This document shows positions 1-7,738 of a stretch of 35,194 nucleotides of DNA, piece after piece. The stretch's first letter is position 1; each line of letters begins with the position of its first letter. The DNA comes from an uncultured Rothia sp. (lineage in GTDB: Bacteria > Actinomycetota > Actinomycetes > Actinomycetales > Micrococcaceae), in the NCBI GenBank assembly GCA_937935205.1, contig CALGXU010000016.1:1-35194 (forward strand), in the 5' to 3' direction. The notes beneath the pieces were generated by a model. That model was not told the origin of the DNA. It saw nothing but the letters and a program-made list of their open reading frames with translations, and searched no databases. The translations under genes and the position numbers were made by a program.

Positions 1-55
1 TAGAAAGCCTTGTTTACTAGACGGGCTAACTTCCTTGATATTCCGCGGAACTCAA
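1..55. repeat. Terminal 55-bp overlap, left copy
   Basis: The first 55 bases are identical to 35140-35194. A perfect 55-bp end-to-end repeat is what a de Bruijn assembler using k=55 leaves on a circular contig, so I read it as an assembly overlap and not as a biological terminal repeat. It implies a circular unit of about 35,139 bp. Confidence 0.9.
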
Positions 56-57
56 GG
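33..57. other. Hyphenated dyad, candidate attP core
   Basis: A perfect 10-bp palindrome TTCCGCGGAA (41-50) is flanked by inverted arms CCTTGA (33-38) and TCAAGG (52-57). It lies in non-coding DNA between the end of the integrase gene and the holin on the circular map. Tyrosine integrases bind inverted core sites around a short crossover region, so this is a reasonable attP core candidate. It could instead be a hairpin at the end of the late transcript. No tRNA 3' end is recognisable here. Confidence 0.35.
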
Positions 58-73
58 GGTGTAACCCTGCCTA

Positions 74-91
74 GTCGCTATTTACTCGCCA
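74..91. repeat. 18-bp direct repeat, copy 1 (att flank)
   Basis: The 18 bases GTCGCTATTTACTCGCCA recur exactly at 34981-34998, about 232 bp away on the circle. The two copies bracket the dyads and the terminator of the presumed attP region. They may be integrase arm-binding sites or remnants of an attachment-site duplication. This copy overlaps the stop codon of the holin gene. Confidence 0.6.
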
Positions 92-462
92 CTTTCAGTA
101 GAGCCATCAGACGCCGCCGAGGTGACACCAGTCGCGGGCTTGTCGAGCAGATACTCGGTGAGCTTCTCGTTAGCCTGCGGGTCGTAGTGGTCGCCGTTCG
201 GGTTAGCAGGAGCGGCAGGGGCGGGCATGATGTTCACAGCCTGCGCGACAACGGCATTAGCGAGTGCGTCGATGTCGATAGGCTCTGCGTGCGGGCGAAC
301 ATTCAGAATAGCCACTCCGAGCGCAAAGACTGCGGGGATGAGCGGCAGGTAGGTTGCGAGCTGTTCGCCGGTGATGATGCCGTTGGCGACGAAGATTGCG
401 CCAATGGCGGCGGCGACGCCGTAGATTGCGGCTCGTAGGGATGCGAGCTTCTGTGCGGTCAT
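82..462 (-). CDS. Holin
   Basis: A 126-residue membrane protein, last gene of the late operon, directly after the endolysin. Two hydrophobic segments (about residues 9-28 and 37-54) are separated by a short turn, then comes a soluble Pro/Ala/Asp-rich tail. Two transmembrane segments followed by a polar C-terminus and placement beside an amidase fit an actinophage holin, which would permeabilise the cytoplasmic membrane and release the lysin. AAGGAG lies ahead of the ATG. No holin family is assigned with certainty; the call rests on topology and position. Confidence 0.8.
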   Translation of the reverse strand: MTAQKLASLRAAIYGVAAAIGAIFVANGIITGEQLATYLPLIPAVFALGVAILNVRPHAEPIDIDALANAVVAQAVNIMPAPAAPANPNGDHYDPQANEKLTEYLLDKPATGVTSAASDGSTESGE

Positions 463-479
463 GATGTGTTCTCCTTAAA

Positions 480-1379
480 TTAGAATCCAGTGCCCCAGGT
501 GGTGTCTGAGCGGCCATCATTGGGGCCAACAGCGATGTATCGGCGAGCTCCGCCCCATGAGATGTAGCTGAGCCACACGTAGCCGTTGTTCGCGACATAC
601 CCGTCGTAGTTGAAGCCAGTGCCGGGGAGGTAGCGGCCAAGTGCCGGGGAGTCTACCTCGGTGTCGGCGGAGACCTCCAGGCGGTCGCCGGCAGTGAACC
701 AGCCGCGCGCGGGGTACCAGACGCCCTCTGGAAGCGGGGTGGGGCCTGCCGGCTGTGCGGCGGCGGCCTGCTGCGGGGACGGTGCCGGCGGGGCGCCGTT
801 AGCGATGTTGGCGTTGCCGTTGCGGTACGCCTGCACTCGCTCAAGGAAGTAATCCCAGGGGAAGCCGTAGCCAGGGTCCGTGTGGTCGGACTCTCGGAAG
901 ACGCGGCTGATCGCGGCGTGGGAGGTGATGCCCTTTTCGCCAGCGGCAAGCTGCGCATCAGTGAGGATTCGGACAGGGATGCCGTGGCGGGCGCAGATGT
1001 CAGCGGTGAGAGCGGCGACCAGCTCCAGCATGGTGCGCGAGTAGTCGTCGAACCACTCATTACGGCTCTGTGAAGCGCGGCCAGCCATCTCAATATGGAT
1101 GCCATGAGCGTTGCCGGTCGTCATAGCAGCCCACGCATAGTCGCCCTCGTTCACACACTGGAAAATCTCAGTGTCGCCGACGACGTAGTGTGCGGAGGTC
1201 CCCGCTTCGACGCGAGAGAACCAGCCGGTTGCGATGTTGCGGGCGACGGTTGAGTTCTCGGGGGTCTCCATAGTGTGGAGGACTACCCAGGGGCTCTTAC
1301 GCTTGTAGTATCCGTCGCGGTGGTTGGGGCTAGGGGCGAGCTCGGTGACGAGCTTGCTGCCGGGTTCGAGGAGGAGCAT
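480..1379 (-). CDS. Endolysin: N-acetylmuramoyl-L-alanine amidase with SH3-like C-terminus
   Basis: A 299-residue lysin that should cut the bond between muramic acid and the stem peptide of peptidoglycan. Residues about 20-190 form an Amidase_2/PGRP-type domain: first metal-binding His in VVLHTMET (H35), a second conserved patch SAHYVVGD, and a late His/Asp cluster in SDHTDPGYGFPWDYF. A Pro/Ala-rich linker follows, then about 85 residues with the aromatic pattern of a bacterial SH3 cell-wall-binding domain (WYPARGWFTAGDRLEV and onward). The start chosen is the ATG at 1379 with AAGGAG seven bases upstream; the frame stays open further upstream but without a good start. It lies 11 bp after the beta-helix gene and 17 bp before the holin, giving a lysis cassette. 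Confidence 0.9.
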   Translation of the reverse strand: MLLLEPGSKLVTELAPSPNHRDGYYKRKSPWVVLHTMETPENSTVARNIATGWFSRVEAGTSAHYVVGDTEIFQCVNEGDYAWAAMTTGNAHGIHIEMAGRASQSRNEWFDDYSRTMLELVAALTADICARHGIPVRILTDAQLAAGEKGITSHAAISRVFRESDHTDPGYGFPWDYFLERVQAYRNGNANIANGAPPAPSPQQAAAAQPAGPTPLPEGVWYPARGWFTAGDRLEVSADTEVDSPALGRYLPGTGFNYDGYVANNGYVWLSYISWGGARRYIAVGPNDGRSDTTWGTGF

Positions 1380-1390
1380 CTTCTTTCTCC

Positions 1391-2710
1391 TTAGTTGAGG
1401 GTTTCGTTGTTGATTTCGATACGGTTGAACGCGCCGAGGCTCTTGGCAATGTGAGGGGTGGGGATGTCTACGGTCATATTCGAGTGACCAGTGATGTCGT
1501 GCGCCCACTTCTCGACTGCGAACCCATAGCGGGGCGTCTTGCCCTTATACTCCGCCTGGGCAATATTCGAACTCAGGATGAGGTGGTGTGCCCAGTTCGT
1601 GATGAAGAAGTCCGCAGCCTCGCTGGGCTTCGCTTCACCGCTCACACAGTCGTGCCAAGAGCTGGAGGCACTGCGGCATCCGATGACCTGTGAGGAGTGG
1701 CCGACGATAACCACGCCGTGGCCGCCATTCTCCTGAGCGGTGCAAGCGTTGAGCATGTTGCGGCCGCCACGGATGAAGAAGCCAGCGCCGGCGGCAGTGA
1801 AGCGGTGCATGTTGGAGGTGTCCCAGATGCCGCCGGGCTTGCCGTCGACTCCGTGGATGCTCCGACGGTTATACCAAGACTTGCAACCAATCAGAGTGGT
1901 ATTGGTCGCGTAAATCTCGAAGCCAGCATTAGTGCCACCTGCAATATTCGCGCCCGACACATCGACAGCGTCCAGAATGTTGTCTGCTGCGCCGATTTCA
2001 CGGCGACCCGCCGTCACCGATGCGACATGCTCCGGCGACTTGCCAATAACCACGCCAGGACCAAGCGTCCGGCGAACACGGACGTTCCGCAGCTGGCATC
2101 CCTGGTCGTCCAGACCAAGAACCGCCACACCAAACGCGGTGTCCCAGATGAGGACGTTCTCGATGCGGTGGGCGCCGTCCGGCTCCGGCGGCTGGTCGCC
2201 AAGCTCAGTGTTCAGGAGGATGCCGCCAATATTCGGGTGCATGCCGTCCTTACCCGCAGTCGGGGTTGCCGACGAGACATGCGACGGGCGAGCGTGAGAG
2301 CTCTTGATCCAGAGGTCAGAGACACCCATCAGCAGGTTGTCCTTGCCGACACGCGGGATGAACCACGAGCCGGCATGGATGATTGCGGTCTTCTGCTCCG
2401 AACCGGCACCAGTATCCGCAAAGATAATGGTCGACTCGCGACCCGCACCCTGCAGGTGCACACCACCCAGCAGCTCAATAAACGGTGCAGAAACACGGTA
2501 CGCACCTGCGGGCAGGTGGACGGTGCCGCCGCCAGCCTCATGAACACGGCGGATAGCCTCGTTAATTACTGCGGTTGAGTCAGCTGCGCCGGTCGGGTCA
2601 GCACCCGCCGCGGCAACATCCACAGTCCGGTGAGCAGGCACTACAGGCGCCGGCGTCTGGGATGACTGCCCCTGCGGCGCCTCTTCAATAACTTCGACGA
2701 GATACCTCAT
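1391..2710 (-). CDS. Right-handed beta-helix tail protein (pectate-lyase-like)
   Basis: A 439-residue protein. After a short Pro/Gln-rich N-terminus it shows the classic start of a Pectate_lyase_3/glycosyl hydrolase 28-like beta-helix: DVAAAGADPTGAADSTAVINEAI, then GGGTVHLPAGAYRVSAP. The rest has repeating short beta-strand turns rich in Asn, Gly and His. Phage proteins of this fold act as tail spikes or receptor-binding proteins, sometimes with polysaccharide depolymerase activity. No catalytic residues can be assigned by eye. It is the last structural gene before lysis. Start: ATG with AGGAG five bases upstream, preceded by a strong intergenic hairpin. Confidence 0.75.
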   Translation of the reverse strand: MRYLVEVIEEAPQGQSSQTPAPVVPAHRTVDVAAAGADPTGAADSTAVINEAIRRVHEAGGGTVHLPAGAYRVSAPFIELLGGVHLQGAGRESTIIFADTGAGSEQKTAIIHAGSWFIPRVGKDNLLMGVSDLWIKSSHARPSHVSSATPTAGKDGMHPNIGGILLNTELGDQPPEPDGAHRIENVLIWDTAFGVAVLGLDDQGCQLRNVRVRRTLGPGVVIGKSPEHVASVTAGRREIGAADNILDAVDVSGANIAGGTNAGFEIYATNTTLIGCKSWYNRRSIHGVDGKPGGIWDTSNMHRFTAAGAGFFIRGGRNMLNACTAQENGGHGVVIVGHSSQVIGCRSASSSWHDCVSGEAKPSEAADFFITNWAHHLILSSNIAQAEYKGKTPRYGFAVEKWAHDITGHSNMTVDIPTPHIAKSLGAFNRIEINNETLN

Positions 2711-2731
2711 CGTTACTCCTTTAATTAAGGA

Positions 2732-2767
2732 GAGGTAGGCACCCCCGATAATGGGGGTACCTACCTC
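2732..2767. terminator. 15-bp intergenic hairpin upstream of the beta-helix gene
   Basis: Arms 2732-2746 (GAGGTAGGCACCCCC) and 2753-2767 (GGGGGTACCTACCTC) pair with a single mismatch around a 6-base loop. There is no run of T after it on the minus strand, so it may be an RNA processing or attenuation point in the late transcript and not a full terminator. Confidence 0.5.
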
Positions 2768-2779
2768 AACATTTTGTGT

Positions 2780-2801
2780 CCGCCGGCTAGGTTGCCGGCG
2801 G
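2780..2801. other. 8-bp GC-rich hairpin over a stop codon
   Basis: CCGCCGGC (2780-2787) and GCCGGCGG (2794-2801) form a perfect stem with a 6-base loop overlapping the stop of the 2787-3221 gene. With the hairpin at 2732-2767 it makes a tandem pair between two late genes. Confidence 0.5.
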
Positions 2802-3221
2802 CTTATTTACTTGGTCTGGCGCGGCGAGCTTCGAAGTCCACAGCTCCCTACTGACCCACTCCGCAACCTCGGTCGGAAGCGGAGGCGGCGGAGGCGGGGA
2901 CCCCGCCTCAATATGCGCACCAAGACGGTTAATATGAGCCACCGCGATGCTCATGACCAGGCGTGCCTGGTCAGCCGTCGCATGGGCTTCCTGCTCCCGC
3001 AGACGAACCTCCGCCTCCAGAGCTCGGCGAGCATCAGTCTCATCTCGCAGGTGCTTCTCCAGGTCACCAATGCGGCGCTCCAGAGCCTCAATCAGCACCT
3101 TGTTTGATTCGTGCTGTGCCTGCTGCCGGCCATTCATGAACGCGAAGATGGCAGGGATTAGGGTGCCGATGATGACGCCACCGAGCGTCCATACTTCCGG
3201 CGGGAGGAAATTAAGGTTCAT
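2787..3221 (-). CDS. Membrane-anchored coiled-coil protein
   Basis: A 144-residue protein with one N-terminal hydrophobic segment (about residues 12-29, WTLGGVIIGTLIPAIFAFM), then a charged coiled coil from about residue 35 to 95 (KVLIEALERRIGDLEKHLRD and onward), a run of prolines, and a hydrophilic tail. It sits between the tail-fibre genes and the lysis genes. Proteins with this topology near lysis cassettes are often secondary holins, lysis regulators or tail-tip proteins; I cannot decide between these. The start overlaps the preceding stop as TAATG, with GGAGGT just upstream. Confidence 0.7.
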   Translation of the reverse strand: MNLNFLPPEVWTLGGVIIGTLIPAIFAFMNGRQQAQHESNKVLIEALERRIGDLEKHLRDETDARRALEAEVRLREQEAHATADQARLVMSIAVAHINRLGAHIEAGSPPPPPPLPTEVAEWVSRELWTSKLAAPDQVNKPPAT

Positions 3222-4615
3222 TACACCTCCATGCGTGCCGACTTATCGAGCACTACCGGCATTGCCTTCTTGAGGTACTGTGCCATAGCCTCGTGCACGC
3301 CCTCTCCGAAGTGCAAACCGTCCCCGAAATCGTCAGTCGTGAAGCCAGCGTCAGTGCGGTACACGCGGCGTGAGCCGCCGCCCGGCATGCCAGCCGCCGA
3401 GACGGCAGGGTTCCAATCCACGACGCCGCCGCGACCGAAAATGTGGGCAGGGTCGCCCTTTCGGACGAGCTTCCCATCGCCGTCCACTACAGCGCAGCGC
3501 ACAATGTCCTCGCCGGTAGCGCCTGCCTCAGCCACAGCGGACCAGTCGCGCTTCATGGGCGCGCCGTCCAGCAGCCATGCGTCCCAGCGGTTGTACGCCT
3601 CGACGTCTGCGAGCGCGGTCTGCCCCTCTACGGTCGCCCAGCGGTCACGCGAGGACGCGCGCGGAGTAAGGGTCGTCTTAACGATGCCTTCGATGCCGAG
3701 CTGACGCATCTTCTGCCAGTAGGTCATTGCATCTGCGAAGCTGGGACCATTGATTCCAAGCTCATCAAGGACCATCGAGGCAGCTTTTACGCCTGGGACG
3801 TATGCCGTTTCGAAGGTTGTCAGCGCAGATGAGTGGGTGCCTCCGCCCGTGGCATTTTTCGCCCACGCCACGCCTGCAGCTTCTGCCCACCTCTGCGCGT
3901 GGGAGCGGAAGAAGTGGATGATGCTGTCGCCTGCAATGAGCCAGCTGTCTCGGTTGGAGGGAGCCATGATACGTGCTGGGCGCATGCCGGCGACCACAGG
4001 CTTCGCTCCTGGGATGCGGGGAGAGAGGCGAACGCCGTTCCAGGCTGCGGCAAATGAGGGGCCGTAGGCGTACCAGGAGTCCTTGCCGGGGATGTAGCCG
4101 TGCTGGTCGCCAGTGGATACACCGCCCTCGGGCGCGCCTGTATACCCGTAGAATCGGATTGTTTCACCGGCTACTGCGGTGATGGGGGTGGGGTCTGCCT
4201 TCACGGTCACGGCCTGCCCATCACCGGGGTTTCGGATGGTGATTGATGGTGCCCCGCCAAATGTGACTGGTACCGGCGTGTCATCGCCGACGGAGACCGC
4301 AGCTTGGATAATTTCGGCGGGGGTTGCCCCCGCCGAACCGCGAAAGATGATATCGAATTCGAAGACAGGGTTTTCGACATCGACGACGACTGGGATGTTT
4401 GCGGCAACGAGAACGCCTGGGGCGTGGGGCGGGTCTACGGTCAGGTTCATAATTGCACATCCGGCGCCAATGTTGCGCGTCTTACCGGTAGGTGGGTGTA
4501 CAGCGCGAGCCTGGGGCGTGTTGGTCCCGGTGGGTACGCTAACCCATTTTGAGCCGTCCCAGTATCGGAGGGCTACCGGGCGTCCCGAGGAAACATCTAT
4601 GATTTTCATCGTCAT
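3221..4615 (-). CDS. Tail fibre/baseplate protein with SGNH/GDSL esterase domain
   Basis: A 464-residue protein. Residues 1 to about 215 look like fibre or baseplate beta structure. From about 222 an SGNH hydrolase pattern appears: block I SWLIAGDSIIHFF with candidate nucleophile S231, a block-III-like LGINGPS, and block V DGLHF with D432 and H435 near the C-terminus. SGNH enzymes remove acyl groups, and in phage tails they can deacetylate wall or capsule polymers, so this may help adsorption or wall entry. Activity is inferred from motif order only. The start is the ATG at 4615, overlapping the upstream stop by ATGA, with GAGGAAGG before it; a longer in-frame extension upstream has no good start. 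Confidence 0.75.
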   Translation of the reverse strand: MTMKIIDVSSGRPVALRYWDGSKWVSVPTGTNTPQARAVHPPTGKTRNIGAGCAIMNLTVDPPHAPGVLVAANIPVVVDVENPVFEFDIIFRGSAGATPAEIIQAAVSVGDDTPVPVTFGGAPSITIRNPGDGQAVTVKADPTPITAVAGETIRFYGYTGAPEGGVSTGDQHGYIPGKDSWYAYGPSFAAAWNGVRLSPRIPGAKPVVAGMRPARIMAPSNRDSWLIAGDSIIHFFRSHAQRWAEAAGVAWAKNATGGGTHSSALTTFETAYVPGVKAASMVLDELGINGPSFADAMTYWQKMRQLGIEGIVKTTLTPRASSRDRWATVEGQTALADVEAYNRWDAWLLDGAPMKRDWSAVAEAGATGEDIVRCAVVDGDGKLVRKGDPAHIFGRGGVVDWNPAVSAAGMPGGGSRRVYRTDAGFTTDDFGDGLHFGEGVHEAMAQYLKKAMPVVLDKSARMEV

Positions 4616-5784
4616 ACTGCCTTCCTCAGCGCACCAGCGGCAGTCTTCATCCACTCCGCGTTTTTGGCGTCCATGGAGAATCCCAGACCGGCCACATTCC
4701 AGGTCTTTCCATTGCCTACGTTGTAAGACATCGGCTTGATGAGTTCGGAGGCCACAGCGGACCCGCCCCACGTTGCAGTTGCAATCAGCTCGCCGCCAAT
4801 GTATCCACGCAAGGTCGTGCCGTCCCACGTGTAGCCGAGGTGGATAATATCTCCGTTAGCGGGCTGCGGGGGGGGCTTTACCGCCGCTACGTTGGTTACA
4901 CCCGTGCCCGTGAAGATTAGGGGGGCTACGGTCCTGCCGTCGCCCTGCGCGGCGAACTTCATGCCTGGTACGGTACCCTTCTGAGAGCCGCCGAGCTCAA
5001 GGCTCAGGCCTGCCCCATCAACCCATTTCATGACTGCAGTCCAGGTGAAGGCCTTCACCGATGCGGGAGCGAACTCAGCCCACATCATGCCGCCGCGCGT
5101 AATCTCCACCGAAGTTGAACCCACACCGATACCGGGGGCGCCGAATCGTGCAGAATCATTGAGCTCGGCAAATTGGACCAGAGGAGAAGTGCCCTTAACC
5201 TTCGGCTTCTTGGTGCCTGCGGGATCGTCTAGGCGCCAATATGAAGTCATCGGGAGCACAGCATCTTCATAAGGGATTGCGACTGATTCGAAGGTAAAAG
5301 ACCACTCCGTCTGAGCCCCAACCGCCAGGGTGATGCCGTTCTTAGCAGTGGCGGAGACGCGAACGGTCTTGGGGTACGGCTCAGCGATTTGGTGGGTTCC
5401 AGCTTCAACTGGAGCTGCGTCGATACGGTACGTTACGCCTCGATCTGCCGGGATTTCCACGGTCTTTGCCTGCTGACTAAAAGCAGGAGCAGCAGGGACG
5501 TGGGCACTGGTGTTGCTGGTGTCCACCCACAGAACGTTCACTCCGTACTTCGTCGGCTCAGGTTCAGCACCGCCGTAAACGATCCATACGCCCATTTCTT
5601 TCGCCAACGCTTCGGGCGTAATTTCTGCAGTAGGCTTCGGTAGCTTAGCCACTTCAGCGGCAACAGCAGGCGGGACAGCCTCAGCGACTGCGCCTCGGAC
5701 ACTTTCCAGCGGACTGCCGGTGAGATGCCCCTGTTCGTCTGCGATGACCAGGCGGTCGAATACAACCTTGCTGTCGTCTGCCAT
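4612..5784 (-). CDS. Tail fibre/minor tail protein with lectin-like C-terminal half
   Basis: A 390-residue protein. The N-terminus (SKVVFDRLVIADEQGHLTG) resembles the trimerising or attachment ends of phage fibres, then an Ala/Pro/Glu-rich stretch. The second half, from about residue 185, has the strand pattern of a concanavalin A/LamG-type sandwich (WAEFAPASVKAFTWTAVMKW, GDIIHLGYTWDGTTLRGYIG), a common carbohydrate-binding fold in fibres. This reading rests on sequence texture, not on a family match. Start overlaps the upstream stop as TAATG with AAGGAG ahead. It is translationally coupled to the SGNH gene downstream. Confidence 0.65.
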   Translation of the reverse strand: MADDSKVVFDRLVIADEQGHLTGSPLESVRGAVAEAVPPAVAAEVAKLPKPTAEITPEALAKEMGVWIVYGGAEPEPTKYGVNVLWVDTSNTSAHVPAAPAFSQQAKTVEIPADRGVTYRIDAAPVEAGTHQIAEPYPKTVRVSATAKNGITLAVGAQTEWSFTFESVAIPYEDAVLPMTSYWRLDDPAGTKKPKVKGTSPLVQFAELNDSARFGAPGIGVGSTSVEITRGGMMWAEFAPASVKAFTWTAVMKWVDGAGLSLELGGSQKGTVPGMKFAAQGDGRTVAPLIFTGTGVTNVAAVKPPPQPANGDIIHLGYTWDGTTLRGYIGGELIATATWGGSAVASELIKPMSYNVGNGKTWNVAGLGFSMDAKNAEWMKTAAGALRKAV

Positions 5785-6260
5785 TAGTTCTTCTCCTTCT
5801 CGATGATTCGGGCGAGGCCGTTACCCAGGTCCTCGGCGACCCATTCTCGGCTATGCGTTGCAGGCTGGTGCTGGGGGGTCTGGTTAGGAACCTCGTTGAT
5901 GCTGTCCCCTGCCGCGGTTACGAAGTTGATTTCCTGGCCTGGCTGGACGGTGAGGGGGATGCAGTCGATGAGGATTTGGCGGGCAGAATTGCTGCGGGCT
6001 GAGACCTGGACGTTGTACCGCGCAGGGGCGATGAGCTGCACGCCGCGGGCTCCGCCATTGGGATGGGTGCGGAGTACACCATTGACCAGATAGCCCTTCA
6101 CCTCGCATGCGGTGTAGACGGTGGTGTCGTCGTGGCTCATGGAGGTGGGCGTGAAGGTGACTACTCCGGAGGTGATTGGTACGGGCTCACCGGCGATGAG
6201 CTGGTGGGTCGCCATATTGGCGTGCACGGTTGCATATTTGGCTGTAGTGGTGTCAGGCAT
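5784..6260 (-). CDS. Small tail/fibre-associated protein
   Basis: A 158-residue protein of unknown function. It has a beta-rich texture (VPITSGVVTFTPTSMSHDDT, YLVNGVLRTHPNGGARGVQL) resembling the short beta-sandwich components of actinophage tail tips. Its position between two fibre genes supports a structural role. The start is ATG with AGGAGG upstream; the end overlaps the next gene's start as TAATG. No enzyme motif is visible. Confidence 0.6.
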   Translation of the reverse strand: MPDTTTAKYATVHANMATHQLIAGEPVPITSGVVTFTPTSMSHDDTTVYTACEVKGYLVNGVLRTHPNGGARGVQLIAPARYNVQVSARSNSARQILIDCIPLTVQPGQEINFVTAAGDSINEVPNQTPQHQPATHSREWVAEDLGNGLARIIEKEKN

Positions 6261-6417
6261 TATCTGCTGCCTCCTGTTCCTTCGTGTCCTCGGTGGTGTC
6301 TAGACGGATTGTGCCGGCGGTGAGGTGTGCGTCAAGCAACTCTTCGCGCAGGCGGTTGTTCTCCTGTGTCAGGTAGATGGTCTTTGCGAGGAGCTGGTCG
6401 TGTGTCAGCGTGCTCAT
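6253..6417 (-). CDS. 54-residue coiled-coil protein in the fibre operon
   Basis: A short gene filling the gap between two tail genes. It starts MSTLTHDQLLAKTIYL, continues with a charged heptad-like stretch (QENNRLREELLDA) and ends TKEQEAADNA followed by TGA. GGAAAGGAAATAGTC precedes its ATG at 6417, and its end overlaps the start of the downstream gene by 8 bp, a coupling typical of this operon. It may be a fibre assembly helper or a small structural subunit. The function is unknown, but the ribosome site and overlap make it a convincing gene. Confidence 0.7.
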   Translation of the reverse strand: MSTLTHDQLLAKTIYLTQENNRLREELLDAHLTAGTIRLDTTEDTKEQEAADNA

Positions 6418-6432
6418 GACTATTTCCTTTCC

Positions 6433-7722
6433 TTATGGCGCGGGGGTTGCACGGTTGAATGGCATTAAGTACACGTCTGTCCAGACGTCAGTGGCGACGT
6501 CCCTGCCGATGTTGTATATGCGAAGCAGGCCGCTGTTATGGTTCACGCTGCTCATGGTGGTTACCAATGCTTGGGGTCCGAACGGCTGCGCGATGAGGTA
6601 CGGCTGTTGTTCCAGTTCTGGCCATGAGAAGCGCACCTCGACCCACTTGCCAGATTCAATGCGGTACGGGCCGACTGAACGGACCCACATGTTCTTCGTC
6701 ATCGACCAGAGGCCGTCCATGCGCATGTTCCTGTTGACGCGTAGGCTGTCGGTAATGTTCACACCACCCTGCGGGTCTACGAAGAAGCCCTTGGTCTCCG
6801 AATCAGCTGCGCCGAAAGGCTTCATTCCAAGGTGCAGTGCACCCTGCGGGGACATTCGGATGATTCCAATCGGAGCCCGCTGAGCGGCGTCCAAAGGTCG
6901 CATCTCAATGATTGACTCTCCCCCAGAGACAGGTCCCTGCGTGGTGCGAATCGTGAGGCCAGCCTTGTCATCTGCCGCTGTCGAGAAGACACCTCGGATA
7001 TAGTTGTCGATTCCGTTGGAATCAATCTTCACGGTCTGCTCACCGGCGGCATTGAATGCGCTTATTCCTGTGTTGTTGAGCTTGATGCCCTGTCGCTCCT
7101 GGGTGGAGGTTTGAATCAGCCCGCCGGCAATCATTTCCGCAGCCAGCTCACGGGTCTTGATTTTCTTGGTGACCAGCTCTGGAGTGACGATGTTCTCGAT
7201 GACGGTTAGATTGTTGAGGATTGCTTCCTCGGTAACCACAAGCTTTTTAGTCTCCGCGGACATGGAGCGCACGATGTTTGCAGCCAATTCGCCGGTAACG
7301 TTGAGCTGTCGGGTGTCGATGGTGCCAGGGACGATAAGGTTCCTACCGTCAATCCACGGGGTTTTCGACTGCACCAGGCGTCTCTGCACGTTGGTGGCGA
7401 TAGCTTCTGTGTCTACGTTGGCGCCTGCCGCCTCTGCTTCCTGGATGCGTCGTTCGGCTTCTTCCAGGCGGGTCTCGGTGGCTTCCAGATTGGCGCGGGA
7501 GGCTTGCACGATCTTCACCGCGTCCTCCATACGAGTATCGAACGCTGCGAGGGTGTCCCCATCCCAGCGTAGGGAGTCACCCGCACTGGTCACGAAAGTG
7601 ACACCCTCCCCAGCCGATGCCACCTTATTGCCAAAAGGAACAGAGGAGGGCGTGCGCAGCTTGGTTACCAGCTGTCGGAGGGTGTCTTTGCCATCTGGGC
7701 GCTGGTCAATGAATCCGACCAT
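6433..7722 (-). CDS. Tail fibre / minor tail protein with N-terminal coiled coil
   Basis: About 429 residues. After about 55 residues comes a coiled coil (about 60-100; ETRLEEAERRIQEAEAAGA), then a repetitive region of short amphipathic strands typical of fibre shafts and Siphoviridae tail-tip proteins (TGELAANIVRSMSAETKKLV, ILNNLTVIENIVTPELVTKK), and a beta-rich C-terminal head. I prefer the ATG at 7722, spaced 8 bases from GAAAGG, over the GTG at 7731, which lies too close to that ribosome site. It follows the tail hub gene by 16 bp. Confidence 0.7.
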   Translation of the reverse strand: MVGFIDQRPDGKDTLRQLVTKLRTPSSVPFGNKVASAGEGVTFVTSAGDSLRWDGDTLAAFDTRMEDAVKIVQASRANLEATETRLEEAERRIQEAEAAGANVDTEAIATNVQRRLVQSKTPWIDGRNLIVPGTIDTRQLNVTGELAANIVRSMSAETKKLVVTEEAILNNLTVIENIVTPELVTKKIKTRELAAEMIAGGLIQTSTQERQGIKLNNTGISAFNAAGEQTVKIDSNGIDNYIRGVFSTAADDKAGLTIRTTQGPVSGGESIIEMRPLDAAQRAPIGIIRMSPQGALHLGMKPFGAADSETKGFFVDPQGGVNITDSLRVNRNMRMDGLWSMTKNMWVRSVGPYRIESGKWVEVRFSWPELEQQPYLIAQPFGPQALVTTMSSVNHNSGLLRIYNIGRDVATDVWTDVYLMPFNRATPAP

Positions 7723-7738
7723 GCGTGCCACCTTTCTT

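Noticed and set aside
1..55. Biological direct terminal repeats of the virion DNA
   Set aside because: The length matches an assembler k-mer exactly and an HNH-terminase cos system is expected instead.
1697..2578. Plus-strand open frame antisense to the beta-helix gene
   Set aside because: No ribosome site; the beta-helix protein on the minus strand shows clear family features.
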